The notes under the pieces were generated by a model. That model had not been told where the DNA came from. It searched no databases and worked only from the letters and a program-made list of their open reading frames with translations. A stretch of DNA of 14,685 nucleotides from Pirellulaceae bacterium. GTDB taxonomy: Bacteria; Planctomycetota; Planctomycetia; Pirellulales; Pirellulaceae. Location: assembly GCA_013002105.1 (NCBI GenBank), contig JABDKS010000262.1:1-14685 (forward strand). Reading direction: 5' to 3'. Positions 7,608-14,685 of the stretch are shown piece after piece. The position numbers and the translations under genes were made by a program. Positions within the stretch are counted from its first letter, which is position 1; each line of letters begins with the position of its first letter.

Positions 7608-9569
7608 ATGTCGCAGGACCACAGCGCACGGGACGACCAACAGTTTATCGAAACGTGCCTCCGGATGCGGTTGTTGCAAGCCAGCGATGCGGAGTCGTTG
7701 CGAGAATCGATCGGATCAACAAGTGGTTTTGTGGCACAAACTGCTCTTCAGAAAGGTCTGTTGACCCCTGCAGACGTCGACATCGTTCAATCGCTTCAGA
7801 ATCCCGATAGCGTCGTTCCCGGCTATACGATTTTGGAGATGATCGGACGCGGCGGAATGGGTGTGGTCTATCGAGCCCTGCAGAAGGACCTGGAACGCGC
7901 GGTCGCGCTCAAGACCATTTTGATTAGCAACATCAACGACTCGACCGTCGCTGCTCGCTTTGAGCGGGAAGCCAAAGCGGTCGCAAAACTGCAGCATCCA
8001 AATATTGTTCAAGCGCTCAGTTTTGGCCGGCATGAGGGACGATATTACTTTGCGATGGAATACGTTCCCGGCAGGACCTGTGAGCATGCGCTGCATGAAG
8101 AACGACTCCTGACGCCCGCTGCGGTGTGGTCCATTGTCCGACAAGTCGCCTCTGGGCTGATGCATGCCTTGAGCCAGAACTTAATTCATCGCGACATCAA
8201 GCCTGCCAATTTGATTCTTCAGCCGCCGCCGGATGGGTCAGCAAGCCGCTCAGAGATCGTCAAGATCACGGATTTTGGACTGGCGATGTTTGCCGATCAA
8301 AGCGCCGAGCAAATGAAATTGACAACCGGCGACAAGATCATGGGAAGTCCCGCCTACATGTCACCGGAGCAATTCGGCGGCGATACGGTAGATTTTCGCA
8401 GCGACATTTATTCCTTGGGCGCGACCGCGTGGCATCTACTATTTGGCAAAGCCCCGTTTCACGGTCCCAGCATCGCCGCGCTGTATCGTCAGAAATCACA
8501 ACCACTGGTCTTTGATCAATCTTCGCTGCCCGTGCAGGTGCCACCGGAACAGATGCAATTGCTAATGGCAATGCTCCATCACGATGTCAATGGTCGACCG
8601 CAAGATTATCGGCAGTTGATCGATGCGATTGACGCACTGAATGTTTGCGAATCGATCACACGCGGTGTGACGCCTTTGGGATTACCTGTTGAATCGAAAT
8701 CGTCACGAACCCCACCCTCACCGATTAGCGATCAACCAACATCAACGCGAGTCTTTGAAAACTTACAAGAAACGCTGCCGCCAAACAGTACTACGGCTTC
8801 GCAGGATCAGGCCCTATCAACCATTGAACTAACGCGCCCTCAGCATCACCCAAGGGTATCAAAACTCAAATGGTGGGGCTTGGCGGCGATCCTCGCCGCC
8901 GCCGTTGTCGCGACGGGAGTCATCGGGTCACGTTCTACGGTTCGTGGTCCACGGACGCACACACGAGTCGTCACGAACACGCCTCTGTTTGACGGTGTCA
9001 CGCTCCGTGGTTGGGATGTCGGTGGATCAATGATCGGAGCGTGGAATACGGTTCAGGCCCCGGATGCCTCGACAGCGATCGCTTGCACCACCCAACAAGG
9101 AGCATTGAGTCGCCGGTATCCTGAAACTCCCTACCCTCGAATCAGTCTGTTTGTTTGGCCGCTACATGACAGTGGACCTGTCGACATCGACTTTGCCATA
9201 GATTCCAGCGTCGATTCAGACGTAAGGGGTTGTTTGAAAATTTCTTCGTCCGGAATTCAACTGGGAACGAAAACGTCCGACTTTGATGCAATTGCCGTAT
9301 CGGTGACTGCGGCTGCGCCCAACACGTTGAAACAACGTTACCACGTTGTCCACATCGAACGTCAGCCGACTGACTGGTACGTCTTTCTCGAAGAAAAACT
9401 TGTTGGCACGTTGCCGATCGATCGGGTGGGACAAGGTAACGAGATTCGCTTGGTCGTGCATGGTTCCGACGCAGCAGACGATAGGCAATCCAGCGCATTT
9501 TTTGCGGAAGTGCAACTGTACGATCTCGAACCGGCCGGTGATCCAAAACCCGCAAGTTCAACTCCCTGA
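7608..9569 (+). CDS. Transmembrane Ser/Thr protein kinase with DUF1080-like extracytoplasmic domain
   Basis: A Hanks-type kinase of 653 residues. The N-terminal 70 residues form a helical lead (TALQKGLLTPADVDIVQSL, 45-63). The kinase domain spans about 73-343: glycine loop GRGGMG (80-85), K102 in VALK, E121 in helix C, catalytic HRDIKPAN (194-201, D196), DFG (222-224), and SPE at 252-254 in place of APE. All core catalytic residues are present, so it should be active. A linker rich in Ser/Pro/Thr (about 355-415) leads to a membrane helix (about 422-440). The outer part (about 458-650) starts with LFDGVTLRGW, a signature of DUF1080/3-keto-disaccharide hydrolase-like concanavalin folds, and would lie outside the cytoplasmic membrane. 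Likely it senses an extracytoplasmic ligand, perhaps carbohydrate, and phosphorylates cytoplasmic targets. It lies between the efflux and EPS genes; regulation of EPS is a guess from position. Confidence 0.93.
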   Translation: MSQDHSARDDQQFIETCLRMRLLQASDAESLRESIGSTSGFVAQTALQKGLLTPADVDIVQSLQNPDSVVPGYTILEMIGRGGMGVVYRALQKDLERAVALKTILISNINDSTVAARFEREAKAVAKLQHPNIVQALSFGRHEGRYYFAMEYVPGRTCEHALHEERLLTPAAVWSIVRQVASGLMHALSQNLIHRDIKPANLILQPPPDGSASRSEIVKITDFGLAMFADQSAEQMKLTTGDKIMGSPAYMSPEQFGGDTVDFRSDIYSLGATAWHLLFGKAPFHGPSIAALYRQKSQPLVFDQSSLPVQVPPEQMQLLMAMLHHDVNGRPQDYRQLIDAIDALNVCESITRGVTPLGLPVESKSSRTPPSPISDQPTSTRVFENLQETLPPNSTTASQDQALSTIELTRPQHHPRVSKLKWWGLAAILAAAVVATGVIGSRSTVRGPRTHTRVVTNTPLFDGVTLRGWDVGGSMIGAWNTVQAPDASTAIACTTQQGALSRRYPETPYPRISLFVWPLHDSGPVDIDFAIDSSVDSDVRGCLKISSSGIQLGTKTSDFDAIAVSVTAAAPNTLKQRYHVVHIERQPTDWYVFLEEKLVGTLPIDRVGQGNEIRLVVHGSDAADDRQSSAFFAEVQLYDLEPAGDPKPASSTP

Positions 9570-9637
9570 TAATCGGGTTCTTTTTTGACGGGAGCTTGAT
9601 CCGGCGCCTGATGGCGACACGCCTTGGCAGACAAATC

Positions 9638-9662
9638 GTTGTTTGATGGCAAATCAAACGAC
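9638..9662 (+). terminator. Hairpin downstream of the kinase gene (weak terminator or upstream element)
   Basis: A 10-base stem with one G-U pair (GTTGTTTGAT paired with ATCAAACGAC) and a 5-base loop GGCAA, 69 bases after the kinase stop. No T-run follows, so it is not a standard intrinsic terminator. It ends one base before the -35 box of the candidate cpsB promoter and could instead be an operator. Confidence 0.35.
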
Positions 9663-9663
9663 A

Positions 9664-9691
9664 TTGACCCAATCCGGGCGACCTCTATACT
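9664..9691 (+). promoter_or_regulatory. Sigma70-like promoter upstream of the PHP phosphatase gene
   Basis: TTGACC (9664-9669) and TATACT (9686-9691) are separated by 16 bases, each matching five of six consensus bases. Predicted transcription start is near 9698, giving a leader of about 155 bases to the ATG at 9855. This makes the EPS phosphatase gene the start of a new transcription unit rather than an extension of the kinase operon. Confidence 0.5.
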
Positions 9692-9706
9692 CGCGCCGAA
9701 CATTCA

Positions 9707-9760
9707 GCAGATGCGTATTGCCGCAGATGCAACACCTGCTGACATATGACACCTGCTGAC
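9707..9760 (+). repeat. Two pairs of short direct repeats in the leader of the PHP phosphatase gene
   Basis: GCAGATGC occurs at 9707-9714 and 9723-9730 (period 16). ACACCTGCTGAC occurs at 9732-9743 and 9749-9760 (period 17, spacer ATATG). They lie just after the predicted transcription start. Tandem sites about one and a half helical turns apart could bind a regulator on DNA, or act in the RNA leader. Function unknown. Confidence 0.5.
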
Positions 9761-9854
9761 GATCGGCGACCCCGCGCCGCCTGCCATCGCAAGATTGGCT
9801 TAAGCGGTCGACTCGATGTGCAACGCTAGTCCATGTTTGGAAGGCACCGATTCA

Positions 9855-10661
9855 ATGACTCCAAGACGCGAACTTCCTTTCGTCGACATTCATTGCCACC
9901 TGCTACCGGGGATCGATGATGGGTCAGACTCTTGGGATACAACGCTAGCGATGGCGCAGCAGGCGGTCGATGACGGAATCGAAACGATTGTGGTCACGCC
10001 GCATCAGTTGGGAAACTACAACTGCAATCACGGAGACGCGATTCGTCACCTGGTGGCGGAAACCCGAGATTTTTTGGCCCAACACCAAGTCCCGCTGAGA
10101 ATTGAACCCGGTGCGGACGTGCGAATTGAACCCGAGATGATTGCCGGTCTGCAGTCGGGCGAAGTCGTTTCGTTGGCAGACCACCGAAAACACGTATTAC
10201 TCGAATTGCCACACGAACTCTATTTTTCGATCGATCGCGTACTCGATCAGCTTCACCATCACGGCATGACCGGGATCCTGTCTCACCCCGAACGCAACCA
10301 GGGAATACTTCAAAGTCCGCACGTGGTTGAACCGTTGGTACGACAAGGATGCCTGATGCAAATCACGGCGGCGAGTTTGATCGGAACTTTCGGACCGGAT
10401 TGCCAACGAATGAGCGAGTGGCTGCTAAACGAGGGACTTGTACATTTTATTTCGACGGACGCTCATAGCACCCGGTCAAGGCGACCGAATTTAAGCCGCG
10501 CGTTTGAAGCAGCTTCCGAAATTGCCGGTGACGAAATTGCACTTGACCTTTGCTGCCGAAACCCCGCATGTGTCGTCAATGGTCAGGATGTGCAGCCATT
10601 GATACGACCCGTCAAAGCAAATTCCAAAGGACTGTTTGCCAGCCTGTTTGGAAAGCGATAG
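9855..10661 (+). CDS. CpsB/CapC-type PHP-family protein-tyrosine phosphatase
   Basis: Cytoplasmic metal-dependent phosphatase of the PHP superfamily, 268 residues, normal for CpsB/YwqE (about 245-260). Known members dephosphorylate the tyrosine kinase that controls capsule/EPS assembly. Visible metal-binding motifs are DIHCHLLPGIDDG (11-23, H13 and H15), VVTPHQ (46-51, H50), GADVRIEPE (86-94), LSHPERN (142-148, H144 and E146) and STDAHSTRSRRP (200-211, D202 and H204), all in the order expected for CpsB. Start: AAGG lies 10 bases before this ATG; an in-frame ATG at 9816 has no binding site and adds 13 residues before the conserved core. Its promoter is at 9664-9691. The matching tyrosine kinase is not in the window but could follow the truncated Wzz-type gene. 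The C-terminal 20 residues are basic/polar. Confidence 0.9.
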   Translation: MTPRRELPFVDIHCHLLPGIDDGSDSWDTTLAMAQQAVDDGIETIVVTPHQLGNYNCNHGDAIRHLVAETRDFLAQHQVPLRIEPGADVRIEPEMIAGLQSGEVVSLADHRKHVLLELPHELYFSIDRVLDQLHHHGMTGILSHPERNQGILQSPHVVEPLVRQGCLMQITAASLIGTFGPDCQRMSEWLLNEGLVHFISTDAHSTRSRRPNLSRAFEAASEIAGDEIALDLCCRNPACVVNGQDVQPLIRPVKANSKGLFASLFGKR

Positions 10662-10787
10662 GTGTATTAACGCTGCCCATCAAGCCACCCACCAGTGCTC
10701 TGCCCGGTAGACATTTCTGACAGCTATCCGCGAATCATCAAACAGGGTGCGCATTGGATTTTGTGAATCAGCTTTCAAGTTGCACCC

Positions 10788-11639
10788 ATGAAACACAGCA
10801 GAAATCTGCAACTCACGGTCGATACTCTGATGCGTTCGCTGCTGATACTCAGCACGCTGTTGCTAGTTGCTCAATGCGCACGTGCCCAAGGTGTACCTCG
10901 CTGGCCAGATCAACTGGACACTGGACCGTATCGGATTCACGCTGATTTCAAGTTGGCAAAAGTTCCGGGCTTAGTGAACCAACTGGTCAAGCTTGAAACG
11001 GACGTTTCAACTGCACTGCAGATCGGAACACCCAACGAACGTATCGAGCTTTATCTATTTCAAGAAAAGAGATCCTACCAGCAATATGTAAGCAAGTACT
11101 TTCCAACCGTACCTACACGCCAAGCGCTCTACATCAAGAAAAATGGACCAGGGATGGTGTTTGCCTATTTAAGCGACGATTTCCTGGTTGATTTGCGACA
11201 CGAAACAACACACGCGCTGCTGCACGCAAATCTGCCGTTGGTACCACTTTGGCTCGACGAAGGACTGGCGGAGTATTTTGAGGTCGCTGCGCAGGATCGC
11301 GTTCATGGCCACCGACATTTGCGTGCTGCCAAATGGAAGCAACGACTTGGTCGGCTAAGACGCATGGAGAAACTCGAAGCGATCGGACACATATCCAAGA
11401 TGGGAAAGGCCGAATACGAAGAGGCCTGGTCGTGGGTGCACTTTATGCTTCACGGAGACGCGCTGGCTCGCAACGAGTTACTCGCCTATCTGGCCGACAT
11501 CAAGAATCTAAATCCACCAGGACGACTAAGCCGTCGCCTGAGCAGTCACGTCGCGAATCTTCAGAACGAATACCGGGCTCATGTGCGGTCGTGGCCATCC
11601 AGGTCGGCTGTCGCCGTGGCTCCGCAGCGATCGTTTTGA
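10788..11639 (+). CDS. Secreted HExxH metalloprotease-like protein (gluzincin type, DUF1570-like)
   Basis: A 283-residue protein with a signal segment (about 15-33, cleavage likely after ARA) and a zinc-protease core. The motif HETTH (138-142) gives two His ligands and the catalytic Glu; WLDEGLAEYFE (155-165) follows, with E158 16 residues after the second His, in the position of the third ligand of gluzincins (19 in M1 aminopeptidases). The N-terminal half (45-130) contains beta-strand-like segments typical of DUF1570/peptidase-MA-like planctomycete proteins, though I cannot name the subfamily with certainty. Likely acts in the periplasm or outside; substrate unknown. It lies 126 bases after the phosphatase gene in the EPS locus, so trimming of a cell-surface protein is a possible role. 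Start chosen because it leads directly into the signal; an ATG at 10830 would give a shorter signal. No good ribosome binding site. Confidence 0.78.
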   Translation: MKHSRNLQLTVDTLMRSLLILSTLLLVAQCARAQGVPRWPDQLDTGPYRIHADFKLAKVPGLVNQLVKLETDVSTALQIGTPNERIELYLFQEKRSYQQYVSKYFPTVPTRQALYIKKNGPGMVFAYLSDDFLVDLRHETTHALLHANLPLVPLWLDEGLAEYFEVAAQDRVHGHRHLRAAKWKQRLGRLRRMEKLEAIGHISKMGKAEYEEAWSWVHFMLHGDALARNELLAYLADIKNLNPPGRLSRRLSSHVANLQNEYRAHVRSWPSRSAVAVAPQRSF

Positions 11640-11830
11640 ATACAGAGTGCGCGGCCAAAATGAAGTCACTTGCTATCACCTGAATCGACTCAATGTTGCG
11701 TTTATGCGAGACATGAGGGTATTCCGGACACATTCGGGCATTTACTGGCGAGTCGGGCACGTCGAGTCGATAAGAGCATCGTATATCTGAAGTAACTCGG
11801 CCAATAATGGAATGAGAGCGGAGATTTTTG

Positions 11831-12361
11831 ATGAAAGTGTTATTCAATATCGGAGTGGGCCTTGCGAGTATCGCAAGCGTCTTCATGGCTGTGCCACAGA
11901 TCTCCTTCGCTGCTCAACCGGCCAGCATCCAGCAGGAAGCGCTCGTTGTCAAAGATGTTTCGCTTGCCAACGGCGGCGTCTTGAAAGGGCAAATCCTTAC
12001 CAGCAATGGTCAAGCACGCGCCAATGTTCCTGTGATTCTGGGACAAAAGGGAAAAGCGTTAGCCACAACGACCACCAATGCGGATGGCGAGTTTGCTTTC
12101 AAGGGTGTTCGATCTGGGATGTACCACGTATCGGCCGGAACCCAGGGTGGGATGTACCGTGTGTGGTCAGAAAAGACTGCACCGCCCAAGTCCAAAACCG
12201 GTGTGATGATCGTGAACAACGACGAAGTTATTCGAGCACAATTGGGCGATTGGTGGCATAGTTTGTCAGGCCCTTGGAAAGCAGCCATTCTGGCTGGGAT
12301 CACGGCCGCAATCGTCCTGCCCATCGTTCTCAGCCAAGATGACGACGATGACGCCAGCTAG
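11831..12361 (+). CDS. Small exported carboxypeptidase-regulatory-like protein with C-terminal membrane segment and acidic tail
   Basis: A 176-residue protein. N-terminal signal peptide (about 2-28, cleavage near SFA/AQ). Residues about 46-105 read as one beta-sandwich repeat of the carboxypeptidase regulatory/prealbumin-like kind: GVLKGQILTSNGQARANVPV, then TTTNADGEFAFKGVRSGMYHV, the usual 'new-data, G-F-x-F, G-x-Y' pattern. A linker leads to one hydrophobic segment (about 150-168) and then a tail of five Asp plus Ala-Ser. The tail is acidic, unlike a normal stop-transfer end, which is basic. Start: GGAG stands 7 bases before the ATG; a TTG directly upstream was rejected. An intrinsic terminator follows 26 bases after the stop, so this is the end of a transcript. 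Possible structural or anchoring protein of the EPS matrix; function unknown. Confidence 0.8.
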   Translation: MKVLFNIGVGLASIASVFMAVPQISFAAQPASIQQEALVVKDVSLANGGVLKGQILTSNGQARANVPVILGQKGKALATTTTNADGEFAFKGVRSGMYHVSAGTQGGMYRVWSEKTAPPKSKTGVMIVNNDEVIRAQLGDWWHSLSGPWKAAILAGITAAIVLPIVLSQDDDDDAS

Positions 12362-12387
12362 GAACACAGTGATCAAAGCGTAGACAC

Positions 12388-12420
12388 AAACGACACATGT
12401 AAATCATGTGTCGTTTTTTT
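12388..12420 (+). terminator. Strong intrinsic terminator
   Basis: A perfect 12-base stem, AAACGACACATG (12388-12399) with CATGTGTCGTTT (12405-12416), loop TAAAT, and a run of seven T (12414-12420). It ends the transcript of the acidic-tailed protein gene and separates it from the Wza-type gene. It may also work weakly in reverse because the left arm supplies a short T-run on the other strand. Confidence 0.9.
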
Positions 12421-12766
12421 ATGCGCCCAAATTCTTGCCTTCGACCTCTGAATTCGATCGCAGCAAACTGGGCGAACGATCGACTTGCCCGGCTACAACG
12501 CGTAATGACTGCTGTAAAACGGCTGTGAAACTGCTCGTTGATTGCGATTGACCACGAAATATCCGCTTTGATACTTTCCCGCCTCTTCGAGGCCGGTTGA
12601 GACTCCGCCGATAGGTGTTGCCTGCCCCGCAGAATCCTCTGCTGCCGCTGCCAATCGCGAGCATGGATTCCGCGGGCCAGTCACTACCTGACGCATACCA
12701 GAGTTCAGCTAAGACTCGAATGATCGAAGATTCGAAATCGGGTTATGTGTCAAAGGTTCAACCACC
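12421..12766 (+). other. Gene-free leader of the Wza-type gene
   Basis: About 345 bases with no convincing gene. It holds a candidate promoter (12548-12575) and a 6-base inverted repeat TCGAAT/ATTCGA (12716-12721 and 12730-12735). Short ORFs on both strands, the longest a 67-codon leftward one at 12493-12696, have no ribosome binding site or recognisable domain. If the promoter is real, the transcript leader is about 185 bases. Confidence 0.4.
12548..12575 (+). promoter_or_regulatory. Candidate promoter upstream of the Wza-type gene
   Basis: TTGACC (12548-12553) and GATACT (12570-12575), spacer 16 bases. The -35 hexamer and spacer are the same as those before the phosphatase gene at 9664, while the -10 matches only four of six consensus bases. 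It fits a new transcript after the terminator at 12388. Confidence 0.35.
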
Positions 12767-13864
12767 ATGTGCTTCCAGGGTCTTCATAACAAGACACCAA
12801 CGTGCCAATTCGCGTACGTCACGGCACTCGTAGGTACGCTTCTCGCTTTCGCTGGTTGCAATAACCGTGTCATTCAGGCAACCAATTTGCCAAGCCAATA
12901 CGTTGCGCCGTACTACCCGTCGGCCAATCAGATCGATCTGTCGCGACTCTCTAACGATGCCTCGGATTCGGAACGCCTTGCCGGCGGAGATTTGATCGGC
13001 GTGACGATTTCAAGCGGACTGGAAGAAAAGCCCGAGATCAAACGGGTTCGTGTCAACGAATCCGGCGAAGTCAATGTACCGATCGTCGGGATCGTTCCAG
13101 TCGCAGGACTAACACTTGACGAAGCAGAGAAGCTGATTGGCGACGAGTCCATCCAACGTCGCAAATTCGTCAATCCGGTCGTTACCGTTACGCTCGAAAA
13201 GAGACGCATGCGAAAGGTCGCCGTCTTTGGAGCCATCTCGAGACCGGGCACGTACGAGATACCTGCCAACAAATGCGATCTCGCAGCGGCGATTGCCGCC
13301 GCCGGCGGACTGACGGCGACGGCCGACACCACCGTGCAGATCCGCAGCCCCAAACCGAACCAACCGCAAGTTCAGACGGTCAGTCATGAATTCACTGATC
13401 CAACGCAAACGCCGTTGCTGAACCAGTCCGGTGAGTCCATCGAAATCGATCTAACACGGCCGGAAGAAAATCGACGCGAACAGTTCGAGTTGATCGACGG
13501 CTCGATTGTGATGGTCAGGGAAAAGCGACCGCGAGCCGTCTTCGTGACCGGCATGGTTCGTTCGCCAAAGAAAGTAGATATACCCGAAAATTCCGATCTG
13601 CGATTGCTTGATGCCATCACGATGGCCGGCGGTCGATCCACACCGTTTGCTCAGAAGATCAAAGTGATCAGAACATTGGATGGTCGAGCGGCACCGATTT
13701 CCATCATGACGACCTACTCCAAAGCGAAAAAGGACGGTTCTGCCAATCTCCGGCTTGCCGCCGGAGATGTCGTCAGCATGGAGGAGACAACCGGCTTGCT
13801 CGTGTTCGAGGCCATTCGAAGTGTCTTTAGCTTTGGCATCGGGGCCAGCGTACCGGTATTTTAA
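12767..13864 (+). CDS. Wza-type outer-membrane polysaccharide export lipoprotein
   Basis: Outer-membrane channel for capsule/EPS, 365 residues (E. coli Wza is about 379). A signal segment (about 15-30) ends with LAFAGC, acylated Cys at 31. A polysaccharide-export domain runs about 70-145, with AGGDLIGVTI and VRVNESGEVNVPIVG. Two SLBB domains follow: VAVFGAISRPGTYEIP (151-166) and AVFVTGMVRSPKKVDIP (257-273), each ending in a small-residue helix, AAAGG and TMAGG. The C-terminal 25 residues look amphipathic and may form the outer-membrane helix barrel, as in Wza. Start: AAGG lies 10 bases before this ATG. The Wzz/GumC-type gene starts 121 bases after the stop. Together they would form the export machine for a Wzy-dependent polysaccharide. 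Confidence 0.93.
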   Translation: MCFQGLHNKTPTCQFAYVTALVGTLLAFAGCNNRVIQATNLPSQYVAPYYPSANQIDLSRLSNDASDSERLAGGDLIGVTISSGLEEKPEIKRVRVNESGEVNVPIVGIVPVAGLTLDEAEKLIGDESIQRRKFVNPVVTVTLEKRRMRKVAVFGAISRPGTYEIPANKCDLAAAIAAAGGLTATADTTVQIRSPKPNQPQVQTVSHEFTDPTQTPLLNQSGESIEIDLTRPEENRREQFELIDGSIVMVREKRPRAVFVTGMVRSPKKVDIPENSDLRLLDAITMAGGRSTPFAQKIKVIRTLDGRAAPISIMTTYSKAKKDGSANLRLAAGDVVSMEETTGLLVFEAIRSVFSFGIGASVPVF

Positions 13865-13874
13865 AAGTACCGGT
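13852..13874 (+). terminator. Hairpin overlapping the stop codon of the Wza-type gene
   Basis: ACCGGTATTTT (13852-13862) pairs with AAAAGTACCGGT (13863-13874), leaving one bulged G and essentially no loop unless the A-T pairs open; the core is 7 bases, ACCGGTA/TACCGGT. It contains the TAA stop at 13862-13864. No T-run follows. It could attenuate read-through into the chain-length gene or protect the 3' end of the message. Weak evidence. Confidence 0.3.
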
Positions 13875-13985
13875 CCTTTCAAAGCATCGGTCTTATAGCA
13901 ATCGCGTTTATCACTCGTTTTCATCAGAACTGCCGGCAGCAACGCTGCCAACAACATTCCTTCCAACAACGACAACGACTCCGGC

Positions 13986-14685
13986 ATGGAATCCAACTTG
14001 CGACTCGCAACGGTCCCCGAAGAGACCGATTCGTTTGCCGATACGTTGCAGAATGTCATGCGATTCGGCCGCGCGCTGCGAGCTCGCATGATTTATCTGA
14101 TCGCCTCGGTCGCGGTTTGCTGCGTGCTCGGCGCTCTGCAATACACCAGGGCGACGCGAATCTACGAAGCTTCTGCCGTCGTGATGGTGATGAAATCGGG
14201 CAGTGATTACTGGGATGCATCCGCGATGCATTCTCAACGGATGGATCAACTTCCCACCTACGAACGACTTTTTTCGAGTGATGCTGTTTTGAAAGGCGCC
14301 TGCCAAAGACTAAAGGCGGGTGCTGCGACCATCCCCAGCGAATGGCTGGTCGATTTTGAAACAAGCAGTGTCGACCATTGGCCCGATATCGTCCGCAACG
14401 GGCTATCGACATCGATGCTCAGTAACACGCAATTAATCGAACTGAGATACAGCTCCAAAAACCCGGACGGTGCGACGTTCGTTATCAATGCGGTCGTCGA
14501 TTCTTATCTCGAATACATCGACCAGAATCACAAGGACAACTCTGCCAAGATATTCGAGATGCTCGAGAGTGAACGGCACGATGTCGAATCTCAGTTGGCG
14601 ACGAAGCAAACCGAACTATTGGACATCACACGAACGGTGAAATCGATCGGAGTCGGCACAGAGGCAATGGTTCAACCGGTCGTGC
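13986..14685 (+). CDS. Wzz/GumC-type polysaccharide chain-length/co-polymerase protein (C-terminal part cut off)
   Basis: Inner-membrane polysaccharide co-polymerase that sets chain length and links to the Wza channel. The first 233 residues are visible. A short cytoplasmic lead (about 1-34) precedes the first membrane helix (about 35-52, MIYLIASVAVCCVLGAL), then YEASAVVMVM (59-68), the usual strand after TM1, and a periplasmic region with LIELRYSSKNPDGATFVINA followed by a predicted coiled coil (from about 180: MLESERHDVESQLATKQTEL). The frame is open upstream to 13899, but no ATG, GTG or TTG occurs there, so this ATG is the only credible start; no good ribosome binding site is seen. The missing part may include a second helix and perhaps a tyrosine-kinase domain, which would be the target of the phosphatase at 9855. 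Confidence 0.85.
   Translation, partial: MESNLRLATVPEETDSFADTLQNVMRFGRALRARMIYLIASVAVCCVLGALQYTRATRIYEASAVVMVMKSGSDYWDASAMHSQRMDQLPTYERLFSSDAVLKGACQRLKAGAATIPSEWLVDFETSSVDHWPDIVRNGLSTSMLSNTQLIELRYSSKNPDGATFVINAVVDSYLEYIDQNHKDNSAKIFEMLESERHDVESQLATKQTELLDITRTVKSIGVGTEAMVQPVV

Noticed and set aside
9707..9760. CRISPR-like array
   Set aside because: Only two copies of each short repeat with 5-8 base gaps; repeat and spacer sizes do not fit CRISPR.
11812..12261. Alternative 149-codon rightward ORF overlapping the acidic-tailed protein
   Set aside because: Different frame of a gene that has a signal peptide, a recognisable repeat pattern and a good ribosome binding site; it is a shadow.
12493..12696. 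Leftward 67-codon ORF in the Wza leader
   Set aside because: Bounded by an upstream stop, no binding site, no recognisable domain; kept only as a note on the gene-free leader.
1..14685. Defence island, toxin-antitoxin, prophage or transposon signals
   Set aside because: No integrase, transposase, terminal inverted repeats, restriction or toxin-like genes were seen; gene content is efflux, kinase signalling and EPS export.

Overview
The window looks like a chromosomal segment of a planctomycete, most likely Pirellulaceae/Rhodopirellula-like. This is inferred from gene content, not from a database search: a CusB adaptor with several heavy-metal-binding modules and a DUF3347-type tail, a transmembrane Ser/Thr kinase with a DUF1080-like outer domain, and an exopolysaccharide (EPS) locus interspersed with small exported proteins of no assigned function. 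I see no rRNA, tRNA, CRISPR array, insertion sequence or phage gene.

Region 1 (1-6832) is a copper/silver-type RND efflux locus. Four clear genes run leftward: a cysteine-rich exported protein, a YHS-like lipoprotein, the membrane-fusion adaptor CusB, and the inner-membrane pump CusA, which is cut by the left edge. A 28-codon ORF with its own ribosome binding site may bridge cusB and cusA. A TolC-family outer-membrane channel is transcribed rightward from the shared intergenic region, which holds a TATAAT box and an inverted repeat. Together these would form a tripartite pump, with extra thiol/methionine proteins that could buffer or deliver metal in the periplasm.

Region 2 (about 6977-9569) holds a thioredoxin-like lipoprotein with a CxxC motif, followed 16 bases later by a membrane-spanning Ser/Thr kinase. 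The kinase has an extracytoplasmic domain resembling DUF1080 (a concanavalin-like fold). The spacing suggests these two are co-transcribed.

Region 3 (9570-14685) is an EPS synthesis/export locus. It has a CpsB-type PHP phosphatase behind a good sigma70-like promoter, a secreted HExxH metalloprotease, a small exported carboxypeptidase-regulatory-like protein with a C-terminal membrane segment and acidic tail, a strong intrinsic terminator, a Wza-type outer-membrane exporter with its own leader, and the start of a Wzz/GumC-type chain-length protein cut by the right edge. The export genes (Wza/Wzz) and the phosphatase fit a Wzy-dependent capsule/EPS pathway. The protease and the acidic-tailed protein are accessory components of unknown job.

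Nothing here is clearly a new defence or mobile system. The most unusual points are the acidic-tailed exported protein in the EPS locus, the bridging ORF in cusBA, the internal third metal-binding module of CusB, and the cysteine-rich protein at the head of the efflux operon.
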